A DNA stretch of 64,000 nucleotides from Parvularculaceae bacterium. GTDB lineage: Bacteria; Pseudomonadota; Alphaproteobacteria; Caulobacterales; Parvularculaceae. The notes under the pieces are model-generated. The model had not been told where the DNA came from, ran no database searches, and worked only from the letters and a program-made list of their open reading frames with translations. Location: assembly GCA_028284065.1 (NCBI GenBank), contig JANQSJ010000008.1, positions 310,001 through 374,000 on the forward strand, read 5' to 3'. This document shows positions 1 through 8,618 of the stretch, in pieces. A program made the position numbers and the translations under genes. How positions within the stretch are numbered: position 1 is the stretch's first letter; the number at the start of each line of letters is the position of its first letter.

Positions 1-507
1 GTCGGCCAGGCGATCGCATCGCGCGCGCAAGCCTTCGGCCTGTCAATCCATTACCATAACCGGTCGCCAATTAATCCGCATATTGAAGAAATGTTACAGG
101 CGACGTTCTGGCCCAAGCTCGACGACATGCTGCCGCTGGTCGACATTCTGTCGATCGCCTGCCCCAGCACGCCGGAGACGCATGGACTGCTTTCCAAAGA
201 GCGCATTGCGCGCCTGCCGGCTCACGCTTTTGTCGTGAACGTCGCGCGCGGCGACATCATAGACGAGGACGCCCTCGCCGCGGCCATTTCGGAGAACCGC
301 CTCGCCGGCGCAGGCCTTGATGTCTTCACGCACGAGCCGACGCCCAACGAGACGCTTCTCGCGGCGCCGAATGTCGTGATGACGCCGCACATGGCCTCGT
401 CCACGGTCGAGAGCCGCAACGAGATGGGCGAGCGGGTGCTTATCAACATCAAGATGTTCGCCGACGGGCATAAGCCGCCGGACCGGATTATTCCGGGTTT
501 GGACTAA
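1..507 (+). CDS. D-2-hydroxyacid dehydrogenase (glyoxylate/hydroxypyruvate reductase-like), 3' part
   Basis: The reading frame is already open at base 1, so the start and the N-terminal substrate domain lie outside the window. It opens with VGQAIA, the end of the GxGxxG dinucleotide loop, and then shows the rest of the NAD(P)-binding domain. The three catalytic residues of the family are visible: Arg in NVARGDIID, Glu in LDVFTHEP and His in MTPHMAS. Such enzymes reduce 2-keto acids to D-2-hydroxy acids in the cytosol. The exact substrate cannot be told from this part. It ends 4 bases into the convergent ThiF-family gene. Confidence 0.88.
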   Translation, partial: VGQAIASRAQAFGLSIHYHNRSPINPHIEEMLQATFWPKLDDMLPLVDILSIACPSTPETHGLLSKERIARLPAHAFVVNVARGDIIDEDALAAAISENRLAGAGLDVFTHEPTPNETLLAAPNVVMTPHMASSTVESRNEMGERVLINIKMFADGHKPPDRIIPGLD

Positions 508-1286
508 CCAGACCCAGTCGAATGCGCTCGGCCCACGTGCGCGCAATGCGGGCACTGAGGATCGCGACGCAGGCGCACGCGCCGCGCGGTGTTTGAAAGC
601 CCCTCATAAAGCAGCAAATGGCCAACAAGGGATGGACCGATCCCGGCGAGGCGCTTGACGGCTTCAAGCGCCATCATGGTTCCGACGACGCCGGCGACGG
701 GGCCGAGGACGCCCTCCTCCGCGCAGTTCAGGACCTCCTCACGCGGCGGCGCTCCGGGCATGAAACAACCATAACATGGAAGATCGCCCTCGTATGGGGC
801 GAAGAGGCCAATGACGCCGTCAAATCGGCCGATCGCGCCGGAGAGCAGCGGGACGCGCGCGCCCATGCAGGCGCGATTGAGCGCGTAGCGCGCCTCGAAG
901 CTGTCGACGCCGTCGATGACAAGGTCCGCGCCGGCGATTATATCGCTCGCATTGGCGTCGTCGAGGCGCGCGGCCACGGGCTCAATTTCGATCGTCGGAT
1001 TTATCGCCCGCGCGGACGCGGCGGCGCGCTCGACCTTCCCCGCGCCCACATCTTCCGTCTGGAAATGAATTTGCCGCTGAAGATTCGACAGCTCCACCGC
1101 GTCATCATCGACAATGGCGATGCGGCCGACGCCCGCGGCGGCGAGGTAAGAAAGGACCGGCCCGCCGAGCCCCCCGGCCCCGACGATCACGACGCGGGCG
1201 GCGAGAAGCGCCTGCTGCCCCTGCGCGCCCATCTCCTTCAAGACGATATGGCGAAGGTACCGTTCGGTCTGGTCAGGGGTCAGCAT
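504..1286 (-). CDS. moeB: MoeB/ThiF/HesA family adenylyltransferase
   Basis: This 260-residue E1-like enzyme adenylates the C-terminal glycine of a small ubiquitin-fold sulfur carrier (MoaD or ThiS type). The nucleotide loop GAGGLGG lies near residue 37, followed by the family's conserved SNLQRQIHF stretch. Two Cys pairs, CYGC and CPHC, form the usual structural zinc site. There is no rhodanese domain. The length is normal for MoeB. It lies 27 bases downstream of dut in the same direction, so the two are probably cotranscribed. ThiF and MoeB cannot be separated with certainty from sequence alone; MoeB is preferred on length and the zinc Cys pairs. Confidence 0.87.
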   Translation of the reverse strand: MLTPDQTERYLRHIVLKEMGAQGQQALLAARVVIVGAGGLGGPVLSYLAAAGVGRIAIVDDDAVELSNLQRQIHFQTEDVGAGKVERAAASARAINPTIEIEPVAARLDDANASDIIAGADLVIDGVDSFEARYALNRACMGARVPLLSGAIGRFDGVIGLFAPYEGDLPCYGCFMPGAPPREEVLNCAEEGVLGPVAGVVGTMMALEAVKRLAGIGPSLVGHLLLYEGLSNTARRVRLRRDPQCPHCAHVGRAHSTGSG

Positions 1287-1313
1287 GAAATGCGTCTCGG
1301 GCGCAAGCGCGGC

Positions 1314-1784
1314 TCATACGCCTGTGGAGCCGAACCCGCCAGCGCCCCGCGCGGTGTCGTCAAGAGCCTCGACCTCGTCGAAGACCGCCTGGTGGACAGG
1401 CGCGAACACAAGCTGGGCGACGCGGTCGCCGCGATTTATCTCGAAGGGCGCGTCCCCGTGGTTGATGAGGATCACCTTTACTTCGCCGCGATAGTCCGCA
1501 TCCACCGTACCGGGCGCATTGAGGCACGTGATCGCGCGCTTCGCGGCGAGGCCGGAGCGTGGCCGCACCTGCATCTCCCATCCATGGGGCAGCGCGATCG
1601 CCAGGCCCGTCGGGACGAGCGCGCGCTCGCCGGGCGCAATCGTCATCGGCGCATCCGCAGGCACGGCGGCCCGCGCGTCGCACCCGGCCGCCAGCGGCGT
1701 TTCATACGCGGGCAAGGCGAGTCCCTCGCCATGGGGAAGCCGCATGACGCGAATTAGCGGCTGAACTCTCTCAAAATTGGTCAT
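1314..1784 (-). CDS. dut: Deoxyuridine 5'-triphosphate nucleotidohydrolase
   Basis: Hydrolyses dUTP to dUMP and diphosphate, keeping uracil out of DNA and feeding thymidylate synthesis. All five motifs of the trimeric dUTPase family are present in order: AGCDARAA (about residue 33), RPRSGLAAK (74), [11 protein letters not shown] (92), GDRVAQLVF (118) and the Gly-rich C-terminal arm [10 protein letters not shown] (145). The length of 156 residues is typical. It heads a two-gene minus-strand unit with the ThiF-family gene. Confidence 0.97.
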   Translation of the reverse strand: MTNFERVQPLIRVMRLPHGEGLALPAYETPLAAGCDARAAVPADAPMTIAPGERALVPTGLAIALPHGWEMQVRPRSGLAAKRAITCLNAPGTVDADYRGEVKVILINHGDAPFEINRGDRVAQLVFAPVHQAVFDEVEALDDTARGAGGFGSTGV

Positions 1785-1865
1785 GCCGATGGCGCTCCGG
1801 CGGAATCGCTCTCGATCGCGCGAAGGCCATGTGGAAATATGGCCGGCGCATCGAAGGGACGGGTC

Positions 1866-2873
1866 ATGGGTCGATTGCTGGTCATCTTAATTCTTCTCGG
1901 CGGCCTAGGCTATTGGGCCTGGGCGTCGGGCGACGTCGAATTGCAGGACGAGATCGCCGCGGCCACAGACGAAACCGGCGTTGACTTCGAGTCGCGCATG
2001 GTCTCTGGCGCCGATGGCGTCACACTGCATGTCGTCTTCGCCGGGCCCGAGGATGGCGCGCCGGCGATCCTTATCCATGGCTTCCCTGAGTTTTGGTATT
2101 CCTGGCGCCGGCAAGCGGCGGCGCTCGCCCGCGCCGGCTATCGCGTCGCCGTTCCGGACCTCAGGGGCTATAATCGATCCGACAAGCCCAAGGGCGAAGA
2201 CGCGTACACCGTCGCCGCCTACGCCTCGGACATCGTCGCGCTTATGGACGCTGAAGGCTGGGACCGGGCGCACATCGCGGGGCACGACGTCGGCGCCGCG
2301 GTCGCCTGGGGGTTGATCTATGGCGCGCCGGACCGCGTCGACCGCGCAGTCGTCTTCAACATCCCCCCGCCGGCCGCCTGGGGCGCGGCGATGGCCGACG
2401 GCGGCGAATCGACAAGCTGGTACCGGTCATTCTTCAAGCTGCCCTTTCTGCCGGAGCTAAGCCTGCGCGCCGGCGGCTATCGCGTGCTTGGCGACGCGCT
2501 GCGAACCGACTCCCGAGCCGGCGCGTTCACGGACGAAGATATCGCAATCTATAAATCCGCCTGGGCGCGCGAGAACGCGATGTCGACGATGCTTGGGTTC
2601 TATCGCGCGATAGACCTAAGCGCCGGCGGCGACTTTGCCACGCCGCCAAGCGCGGCCGATGACGCGCCGCGGGTCTTCTTTATTGGCGCCGGCGGCGACC
2701 ATTTCGTTCCGGAAGGCGGGATCGAGGCGACGAAGAAGCTCCTCGGCGAGGAGAATGTCGAGGTCTGGCCGAACGCCAGCCACTGGGTGCTTCAGGAAGA
2801 GCCGCGCCTGACCATCAGCGCCATGATCCGTCATTTCGGCGCCGTCGATACGACCGAACTCGCAGCCGAATGA
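1866..2873 (+). CDS. Membrane-anchored alpha/beta hydrolase, epoxide hydrolase type
   Basis: An alpha/beta hydrolase with the signatures of epoxide hydrolases and dehalogenases: the oxyanion motif [10 protein letters not shown], an aspartate rather than serine nucleophile in GHDVGA, and the catalytic His in [11 protein letters not shown] near the C-terminus. A hydrophobic N-terminal segment ([15 protein letters not shown]) suggests a signal anchor that places the enzyme on the periplasmic side. I chose the ATG at 1866 because AAGGGA lies about 8 bases upstream and it starts directly with the hydrophobic segment; an ATG at 1839 would add 9 residues. The substrate is unknown, and epoxide hydrolysis is inferred from the Asp nucleophile. 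Confidence 0.85.
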   Translation: MGRLLVILILLGGLGYWAWASGDVELQDEIAAATDETGVDFESRMVSGADGVTLHVVFAGPEDGAPAILIHGFPEFWYSWRRQAAALARAGYRVAVPDLRGYNRSDKPKGEDAYTVAAYASDIVALMDAEGWDRAHIAGHDVGAAVAWGLIYGAPDRVDRAVVFNIPPPAAWGAAMADGGESTSWYRSFFKLPFLPELSLRAGGYRVLGDALRTDSRAGAFTDEDIAIYKSAWARENAMSTMLGFYRAIDLSAGGDFATPPSAADDAPRVFFIGAGGDHFVPEGGIEATKKLLGEENVEVWPNASHWVLQEEPRLTISAMIRHFGAVDTTELAAE

Positions 2874-2959
2874 GCCCCCGGGCGGCCCATTCGACGCCTT
2901 CGGCCGTATGTGATATCGCGCGCGGCTTGGCGCGATGCGCTGCGCCAAAGGGAAACGAG

Positions 2960-4135
2960 ATGGCCGTCCTTGACCTGAACCTGCCGCCGGCCAACCCGCT
3001 GGGCGATGCGGCGACCGAACGATTGAACGTCGTGGGCCTCACCCGCGGCGCGCTCAGGGACGCCCTGATTGAGCGCTGCGCGGTTGAGCCAAAAAAGGCG
3101 CGCATGCGCGCGAACCAGATCTGGCGGTGGATCTACAATTTCGGGCTGACCGACTTTGAGGGCATGACCGACATAGGCAAGCCGTTGCGCGCGCGGCTTG
3201 CGGAAGCGTTCACCATCGAGCGTCCGCGCATCGTCGACCGCCAGGTCTCTAAGGACGGCACGCGCAAATACCTTCTCGGCTTCGGCCCGGGAATAGAAGC
3301 CGAAGCGGTCTTCATCCCCGACGTCGGCCGCGCCGGCGCCTTATGCGTTTCGAGCCAGGTCGGGTGCACCCTCACCTGCACATTCTGCCACACGGGCACA
3401 CAGAAACTCGTCCGCAATCTGACGGCTGGCGAAATCGTCGCGCAGGCGCTCGCCGCCAAGGACGACCTCGGCGAATGGCCGAGCGGCAAGGACGACCGGA
3501 CGCTCTCCAACATCGTCTTTATGGGAATGGGCGAGCCGCTCTACAATCTCGATAATGTTCGCGACGCAATCGAGATCCTCTCCGACGGCGACGGCGTCTC
3601 CATCTCGCGCCGACGCACAACCGTCTCCACCTCCGGCGTCGTTCCTGAGATGAAGCGGCTCGGCGAAGAGACCGCGGCGATGCTGGCGATTTCGCTCCAC
3701 GCGACTTATGACGATTTGCGCGACGAGCTTGTCCCCATCAACAAGAAATATCCCATTGCGGAGCTGCTGGACGCCTGCCGAACCTATCCCGGCGTCGGCA
3801 ATTCGAAGCGCATCACCTTCGAGTATGTGATGCTGAAAGGCGTCAACGACTCCGACGCCGAAGCGCGCGACCTCGTCCGCCTCTTAAAGAATATCCCGGC
3901 CAAGATCAATCTTATCCCTTTCAACCCCTGGCCTGGCGCGCCCTATGAGTGCTCAAGCTGGGAACGGATCGAGGCCTTCGCCGACATCGTCAATCGCGCC
4001 GGCTACGCCTCCCCCATCCGCACGCCGCGGGGCCGCGACATCCTCGCCGCCTGCGGCCAGCTGAAGTCCGCGAGCGTGAAAGAGCGCGCGAGCGAGAGGC
4101 GACGGCGGGAATTGGCGGCTGCGAGCGCAGGATAG
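2960..4135 (+). CDS. rlmN: Dual-specificity 23S rRNA/tRNA adenine-C2 methyltransferase
   Basis: A radical SAM enzyme that methylates C2 of A2503 in 23S rRNA and A37 in some tRNAs. The iron-sulfur ligands are the three Cys of CTLTCTFC (residues 136, 140 and 143), and the C-terminal Cys of AACGQL is the catalytic cysteine of the family. The start at 2960 follows GGGAAACGAG; an upstream in-frame ATG at 2870, overlapping the previous gene's stop, would add 30 residues of poor composition. The tail after AACGQL is rich in Arg, Glu and Ala, ending [13 protein letters not shown]. It is one of three A37/A2503-directed radical SAM enzymes in the window, with MiaB and MtaB. Confidence 0.97.
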   Translation: MAVLDLNLPPANPLGDAATERLNVVGLTRGALRDALIERCAVEPKKARMRANQIWRWIYNFGLTDFEGMTDIGKPLRARLAEAFTIERPRIVDRQVSKDGTRKYLLGFGPGIEAEAVFIPDVGRAGALCVSSQVGCTLTCTFCHTGTQKLVRNLTAGEIVAQALAAKDDLGEWPSGKDDRTLSNIVFMGMGEPLYNLDNVRDAIEILSDGDGVSISRRRTTVSTSGVVPEMKRLGEETAAMLAISLHATYDDLRDELVPINKKYPIAELLDACRTYPGVGNSKRITFEYVMLKGVNDSDAEARDLVRLLKNIPAKINLIPFNPWPGAPYECSSWERIEAFADIVNRAGYASPIRTPRGRDILAACGQLKSASVKERASERRRRELAAASAG

Positions 4136-4163
4136 GCCGCCAAATCTGCGGGGCTTTTGCCGA

Positions 4164-5282
4164 ATGTCCAAGAAACTTCTCCTTCTCGGCGCAGGGCACG
4201 CCCATGCGGAGGTTCTGCGGCGCTTCGCCCGGCGGCCTCTAAGCAACGCCGAATTGACGCTGGTCACGCCGCAGGCGCTCGTTCCGTATACGGGCATGGC
4301 GCCGGGAATTGTCTCCGGGCGCTATGCGCTGACGGAGGCGTCCATCGACGCCGGCGCGTTGGCGGAAAAGGCCGGCGCAAAGGTCGTCTACGCAAAGGCC
4401 GAAGCCATCGACGCAGCCGCAAAGGCCGTTCGGTTGGATGACGGAACATCGCTTTCCTACGATGTCCTCTCCATCGATGTCGGCGGCGCGGTCGTCCCGC
4501 CATTCGAAACCCAGGAGGGCGGTCCGCCCATACTCTCCGTCAAGCCTGTCGAGCCGTTTCTGGAGGCCCTGAACGCGGCCTTCGCGACATCCGACAACCA
4601 GAAGATCATCGTCGCCGGCGGCGGCTATGGCGGGATCGAACTCGCCGCGGCGCTCAAAGCGCGCGGCGCAGGCGTCGCGATTGCGACGGGCCCGGACGGG
4701 CTCGCGCCGACGGCGCCGGCCAAGGCCCGCGCAAAGCTTAAGCGTCTTCTCCAGCGACGGTTGGTGCACATTCTAGATGGCCGGAGCGTCGTCGGCGCGG
4801 GGCCGGACAAGGAGGGCGGACCTGTCGCCCGGCTCGACGACGGGGACGCGATTCCATGCAGCCACGTCGTTCTCGCCACCGGCGTTTCACCGCCGCCGCT
4901 CTTAAGGTCGATCCCGCATCTTACGGACGGCGCCGGCTTCCTGCGCGTCAACGCGTTTCTTCAGTGTGCGGGCGACCAGTCGATCTTCGCCGCCGGCGAT
5001 TGCGCAACCGTCCGCCATATTGATGGGCGGGCCGCAGCGTCGAGGGCGGGCGTCTACGCCGTGCGCGAAGGCCCAGTCCTTGCGCGAAACATCCGCGCCG
5101 CGCTGAAGGGTGATCGCCTCCGGTATTACGAACCGCAAGGCGAGGCGTTGGCCATTCTCTCGTTTCACCCCGACGGCGCGGTGTCGATTCGCGGCCGTAG
5201 CGCGCGGGCGGGGCGGATAGTGGGCCTTCTAAAGACCTTCATCGATCGCCGGTTCATCGACCGCTACAGCCTCGGGCCATGA
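4164..5282 (+). CDS. FAD/NAD(P)-dependent oxidoreductase of the SelD-associated type
   Basis: A 372-residue pyridine-nucleotide-disulfide-type flavoprotein. The FAD-binding start is LLLGAGHAHAEVL, a second dinucleotide fold has VAGGGYGGIELA, and the C-terminal FAD motif is IFAAGDCA. The GAGHAH start and overall layout resemble the family found fused to or beside selenide water dikinase (TIGR03169, from memory). No selD, selA or SECIS-like gene is near. Its stop overlaps the arfB start by 4 bases, so the two are translationally coupled. No redox-active CxxC is seen, so it is more likely a NADH dehydrogenase- or quinone-reductase-like protein than a thioredoxin-type reductase. The physiological electron acceptor is unknown. 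Confidence 0.8.
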   Translation: MSKKLLLLGAGHAHAEVLRRFARRPLSNAELTLVTPQALVPYTGMAPGIVSGRYALTEASIDAGALAEKAGAKVVYAKAEAIDAAAKAVRLDDGTSLSYDVLSIDVGGAVVPPFETQEGGPPILSVKPVEPFLEALNAAFATSDNQKIIVAGGGYGGIELAAALKARGAGVAIATGPDGLAPTAPAKARAKLKRLLQRRLVHILDGRSVVGAGPDKEGGPVARLDDGDAIPCSHVVLATGVSPPPLLRSIPHLTDGAGFLRVNAFLQCAGDQSIFAAGDCATVRHIDGRAAASRAGVYAVREGPVLARNIRAALKGDRLRYYEPQGEALAILSFHPDGAVSIRGRSARAGRIVGLLKTFIDRRFIDRYSLGP

Positions 5283-5692
5283 GCGGCCGCGCGCAGCTCA
5301 TCGACGAGGCGGCCGTCGAAGAACGCTTTATCCGCGCCTCCGGGCCCGGCGGCCAGAACGTCAACAAGGTGGCGAGCGCGGTGCAGCTGCGGTTTGACGT
5401 CGCCGCCGCGGACCTCCCGCAAGGCGTCAAACGCCGGCTTCTCGCCCGCGCAGGGGCGCGCGCCACCAAGGACGGCGTCATCGTCATCGAAGCGTCCGCG
5501 CACCGAACGCAGGACCGCAATCGCGCCGACGCTCGCGCCCGCCTCACGCGCCTGATCGAGGCGGCGTACCGCGCGCCGAAGAAGCGCATCGACACGCGCC
5601 CCACCCTCGCCTCGAAGAAACGCCGACTCGAAACGAAGAAAAGGCGCGGCGAGACAAAAGCCGGCCGAGGACGGGTGCGGATTGTCGACTGA
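5279..5692 (+). CDS. arfB: Alternative ribosome-rescue factor, peptidyl-tRNA hydrolase ArfB (YaeJ)
   Basis: A 137-residue codon-independent release factor that hydrolyses peptidyl-tRNA on ribosomes stalled without a stop codon. The catalytic GGQ sits in SGPGGQNVNKVASAV near residue 26. The long, strongly basic C-terminal tail (KKRRLETKKRRGETKAGRGR) is the part that enters the empty mRNA channel in E. coli YaeJ. The ATG overlaps the preceding gene's TGA (ATGA). Confidence 0.96.
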   Translation: MSGRAQLIDEAAVEERFIRASGPGGQNVNKVASAVQLRFDVAAADLPQGVKRRLLARAGARATKDGVIVIEASAHRTQDRNRADARARLTRLIEAAYRAPKKRIDTRPTLASKKRRLETKKRRGETKAGRGRVRIVD

Positions 5693-5737
5693 CGGACACT
5701 TGCTTGCGCATGGCCGCACAACCGGAGAGCGCAAGGC

Positions 5738-5768
5738 TTGACTTTATTTTGCTATTTCGCAAATTAAC
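5738..5768 (+). promoter_or_regulatory. Probable promoter and autorepressor operator of the ArsR/SdpI pair
   Basis: An AT-rich patch in a GC-rich background. TTGACT at 5738-5743 is a good -35 box. An inverted repeat with 8-base arms, TATTTTGC (5745-5752) and GCAAATTA (5759-5766), with one mismatch and a 6-base centre, covers the spacer and the expected -10 position. An ArsR dimer bound here would block RNA polymerase. The -10 box itself is poor. If it lies at 5761-5766, transcription would begin at or just before the ATG at 5773, giving a leaderless message; no ribosome-binding site is visible. The repeat is seen; the repressor assignment is inferred. Confidence 0.5.
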
Positions 5769-5772
5769 AAAC

Positions 5773-6090
5773 ATGACGGACGTATTTCAGGCGCTCGCCC
5801 ATCCCGCGCGACGGCGGATCATCGCCATGCTGAAGGCGCGCGAGTTGCCGGCGGGTGAGATTTCGGATCGGCTGAACATGCCAAAACCGACATTGTCGGG
5901 CCATTTGAACGCCCTTAAAGCCGCCGGCCTCATCGACGCGGAACGCCGCGGCGTGAGCCTTGTCTACTCCATCAATGTGTCGGTGGCGGAGGACGCCCTG
6001 TCGATGGCGTTCGACCTCCTGAACGTGGGTGACGCCGCGCCGCTCGGCCAGGGGACGCGCGCGCCGGGAAGAAAACGGAGATCCTTATGA
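5773..6090 (+). CDS. ArsR-family transcriptional repressor (SdpR-like autorepressor)
   Basis: A 105-residue winged-helix regulator: FQALAHPARRRIIAML, then the recognition helix region MPKPTLSGHLNALKAAGLI and the wing ERRGVSLVYSIN. There are no Cys metal-binding motifs, so it is not a metal sensor of the classical ArsR type. The next gene encodes an SdpI-family membrane protein and overlaps by 4 bases, as in SdpR/SdpI pairs of other bacteria, where the membrane protein is thought to sequester or modulate the repressor. The ATG at 5773 matches the family start; an upstream TTG at 5704 would translate through the promoter. Confidence 0.88.
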   Translation: MTDVFQALAHPARRRIIAMLKARELPAGEISDRLNMPKPTLSGHLNALKAAGLIDAERRGVSLVYSINVSVAEDALSMAFDLLNVGDAAPLGQGTRAPGRKRRSL

Positions 6091-6746
6091 TCCGCACCGG
6101 CCTTTTCTGGAGCGGCGGAACGATCGCTTTGATGCTGGCCGCCAGCGCCTATGCGACGAGCGCATTGCCGGCTGACGGCGTCTTTCCAATTCAATGGGGC
6201 GTCGACGGCGAAGCGAATCGTTTCGCGCCCCGCAATGTGGCGCTGTTCGCGCTGCCCGCGCTGGCGAGCGTCATCTCAGTGATGTTCGCGCTTGCGCCCG
6301 TTCTCGATCCGCGCCGCGACCATCTGGAGAAGAGCCGCGAGTTTTACCTGACCGGCTGGATCGGTGGCGTACTGATAATCGGACTCGCCCACGCCGTCAT
6401 CGTCTCCAGCGCCCTGACGGGCGCAGCGCCGGGCGTCGACCTTATCCTTATCGGCTCGGCGGCGTTCGTCGGACTTGTCGGCAATCTGATGGCGAAGTCG
6501 CGGTCGAACTTCTTCGCCGGCCTGCGAACGCCCTGGACGCTATCAAGCGAACGGGCCTGGTCGGTCGGCAACCGGATCTGCGGCTGGGGCTTCGTCCTCA
6601 GCAGCGTCGCGATGATCGCGCTAATGTACCTCGTGGATCGCGAATTTGCGCTGAAAGCGATGATCGCCGGTCTCGCCGCCAGCGTCGTCGTCGGGACGGC
6701 CGCTTCTTTCTTCGCATGGCGCGGCGACCCCGCGCGCGCAGGATAG
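6087..6746 (+). CDS. SdpI-family integral membrane protein
   Basis: A 219-residue protein with about six hydrophobic segments. The family hallmark is clear: GNLMAKSRSNFFAGLRTPWTL followed by W..GNRICGWGF (residues about 130-170). The N-terminal part matches the short DUF1648-like domain often fused before SdpI. In Bacillus subtilis SdpI gives immunity to the SdpC toxin and recruits the repressor SdpR to the membrane. No SdpC-like toxin gene is seen here, so a general membrane-stress or signalling role is as likely as immunity. ATGA overlap with the repressor gene. Confidence 0.88.
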   Translation: MIRTGLFWSGGTIALMLAASAYATSALPADGVFPIQWGVDGEANRFAPRNVALFALPALASVISVMFALAPVLDPRRDHLEKSREFYLTGWIGGVLIIGLAHAVIVSSALTGAAPGVDLILIGSAAFVGLVGNLMAKSRSNFFAGLRTPWTLSSERAWSVGNRICGWGFVLSSVAMIALMYLVDREFALKAMIAGLAASVVVGTAASFFAWRGDPARAG

Positions 6747-6794
6747 TCGATCCCGCGGCTTCGCTTTGGCGCGCATTTGGGCTAACGGAGCCCA

Positions 6795-8030
6795 ATGGCT
6801 TCATCATCTGACATAAAGAAAGTCGTCCTCGCCTATTCCGGCGGGCTCGACACATCGGTCATTCTGAAATGGCTCCAGGTGGAATATGACTGCGAGGTCG
6901 TCACCTTCACCGCCGACCTGGGCCAGGGGGAGGAGCTGGCGCCTGCGCGCGAAAAGGCGCTGCGCGCCGGCGTCAAGCCGGAAAACATCTATATCGAGGA
7001 CTTGCGCGAAGAATTCGTGCGCGACTTCGTCTTTCCGATGATGCGCGCGAACGCGCTTTATGAGGGCGAATACCAGCTCGGCACCTCGATTGCGCGGCCG
7101 CTGATTTCAAAGCGCCTCGTGGAGATCGCGCGCGCGACAGGGGCGGATGCGGTCGCGCACGGGGCCACCGGCAAGGGCAATGATCAGGTGCGATTTGAGT
7201 TATCCGCCTACGCCCTTGACCCGGATATCAAGGTCATTGCGCCCTGGCGGGAATGGGACCTCAACAGCCGAACGAAGCTCATCGCCTTCGCCGAAGCCCA
7301 CCAGATCGCGATCGCCAAGGACAAGCGCGGCGAGGCGCCGTTTTCGGTGGACGCGAACCTTCTGCATACGTCTTCCGAGGGCAAGGTGCTGGAGGACCCG
7401 GCGGAGCCGGCGCCGGACTATGTCTATCAGCGCACCGCCGCGCCTGAAGACGCGCCTGATAAGCCGGAGCGCGTGACCATCAGCTTTGAGAAAGGCGACG
7501 CCGTCGCGATCGATGGCGAACGCCTTACGCCGGCGGCGCTGCTCGCCCGCCTCAACGACCTTGGCGGGCGGCATGGATGCGGGCGGCTTGATTTCGTGGA
7601 GAACCGGTTCGTCGGCATGAAGTCCCGCGGGATCTATGAGACGCCGGGCGGGGCGCTCCTCCTCGCGGCCCATCGCGGGATCGAGCAGATCACCCTCGAC
7701 AGCGGGGCCGGCCACCTCAAGGACGACCTCATGCCGCGCTACGCGGAGCTCATCTATAACGGCTTCTGGTTCGCGCCGGAGCGGGAGATGCTCCAGGCGG
7801 CGATCGACGCAAGCCAGGAATTCGTTTCGGGCGAGGTGACGCTGAAGCTCTACAAAGGCAAGGCCAGCGTGGAGAGCCGTAACTCGCCAAACTCGCTCTA
7901 TTCCGCGGCGCACGTGACCTTCGAGGAAGACGCCGTTTATGACCAGAAAGACGCCGAAGGCTTCATTCGGCTGAACGCGCTCAGGTTGAAATTGCTGGCG
8001 CGCCGCGCCGCCGCGAGCCGCCTGAAATAG
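6795..8030 (+). CDS. argG: Argininosuccinate synthase
   Basis: Condenses citrulline and aspartate with ATP to argininosuccinate, the penultimate step of arginine synthesis in the cytosol. The PP-loop AYSGGLDTS is at residues 13-21. Further signatures are [13 protein letters not shown] and the citrulline/aspartate-binding stretch with [15 protein letters not shown]. The 411 residues are full length. It stands alone; other arginine genes are not in the window. Confidence 0.98.
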   Translation: MASSSDIKKVVLAYSGGLDTSVILKWLQVEYDCEVVTFTADLGQGEELAPAREKALRAGVKPENIYIEDLREEFVRDFVFPMMRANALYEGEYQLGTSIARPLISKRLVEIARATGADAVAHGATGKGNDQVRFELSAYALDPDIKVIAPWREWDLNSRTKLIAFAEAHQIAIAKDKRGEAPFSVDANLLHTSSEGKVLEDPAEPAPDYVYQRTAAPEDAPDKPERVTISFEKGDAVAIDGERLTPAALLARLNDLGGRHGCGRLDFVENRFVGMKSRGIYETPGGALLLAAHRGIEQITLDSGAGHLKDDLMPRYAELIYNGFWFAPEREMLQAAIDASQEFVSGEVTLKLYKGKASVESRNSPNSLYSAAHVTFEEDAVYDQKDAEGFIRLNALRLKLLARRAAASRLK

Positions 8031-8081
8031 CCCCCGGGCCGTCCCTTTTCAGCCACGCTTGGCGGCGAGCATGCTTTAAGG

Positions 8082-8096
8082 TTAAAGTGCCGTTAA
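8082..8096. promoter_or_regulatory. CtrA-type box TTAA-N7-TTAA
   Basis: TTAA, seven bases (AGTGCCG), TTAA: an exact match to the spacing of the CtrA binding site of Caulobacter and relatives. It lies 61 bases upstream of the small membrane protein gene at 8157. Two more TTAA half sites (8075-8078 and 8128-8131) flank it. Binding is inferred from the match only. Confidence 0.55.
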
Positions 8097-8156
8097 GCAT
8101 TGGCTGCGCCACACGCGGCCCGAGCTGTTAAGTGAAGCGCGTTGAGGGGAATGACC

Positions 8157-8528
8157 ATGGGAAGCCGGATCGAAGCGGTCTTCGGAGGCGTTTTGGTGCT
8201 AGCGGTGATCGCCGCGGCCATTTTCGCGCTCGCGAGCGCCCCGGCCGGACCTGGCGCTAAGTCCAAGACGATCGCGCAGGCGGACACCGACATCCTCAAG
8301 CGGATTGGCGAGCCCGACCCCGACCAGTGCTTTTGCTATGACGCCGCATTTGATCTCGCCGGGTCGAGCGTCGACGTGATGTCGTCTCAGTACCGCACCG
8401 GATACGAGCATTGCCGCGCGGAAGGCGAACCCCAGGCCCGAGCATGGACGGCCGGTTGGAACGCGCGCCTCTCGGCTCGGCCCTACGAGGCGAGCTGCCG
8501 CGCCTATATCCGGACGGCGCGCCGGTAA
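8157..8528 (+). CDS. Small membrane-anchored protein of unknown function
   Basis: A 123-residue protein that I do not recognise. A single hydrophobic segment (about residues 9-27, VFGGVLVLAVIAAAIFALA) is followed by a hydrophilic domain with four Cys: the C-F-C pair in PDQCFCYDAAFD, one in YEHCRAEGE and one in EASCRAYI. This suggests a periplasmic domain with disulfides. The ATG at 8157 has GAGGGG about 8 bases upstream; ATG 8151 and TTG 8142 are less well spaced. A CtrA-type box at 8082 suggests cell-cycle or motility-linked expression. Coding looks real from codon bias and conserved-looking Cys/aromatic spacing. Confidence 0.65.
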   Translation: MGSRIEAVFGGVLVLAVIAAAIFALASAPAGPGAKSKTIAQADTDILKRIGEPDPDQCFCYDAAFDLAGSSVDVMSSQYRTGYEHCRAEGEPQARAWTAGWNARLSARPYEASCRAYIRTARR

Positions 8529-8618
8529 GACCTGAACGGGCGACGCCCTGCGCCGGCTTTCAATGCTCATTCAGGCGCTACCCGGCCCAACCCGGCTGCT
8601 TCGCAAAGCCGAATGACG

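Noticed and set aside
618-1757. A 379-codon plus-strand open frame
   Set aside because: It is antisense to moeB and dut, both of which have complete family motifs; the frame is a GC-bias shadow rich in Arg and Ala.
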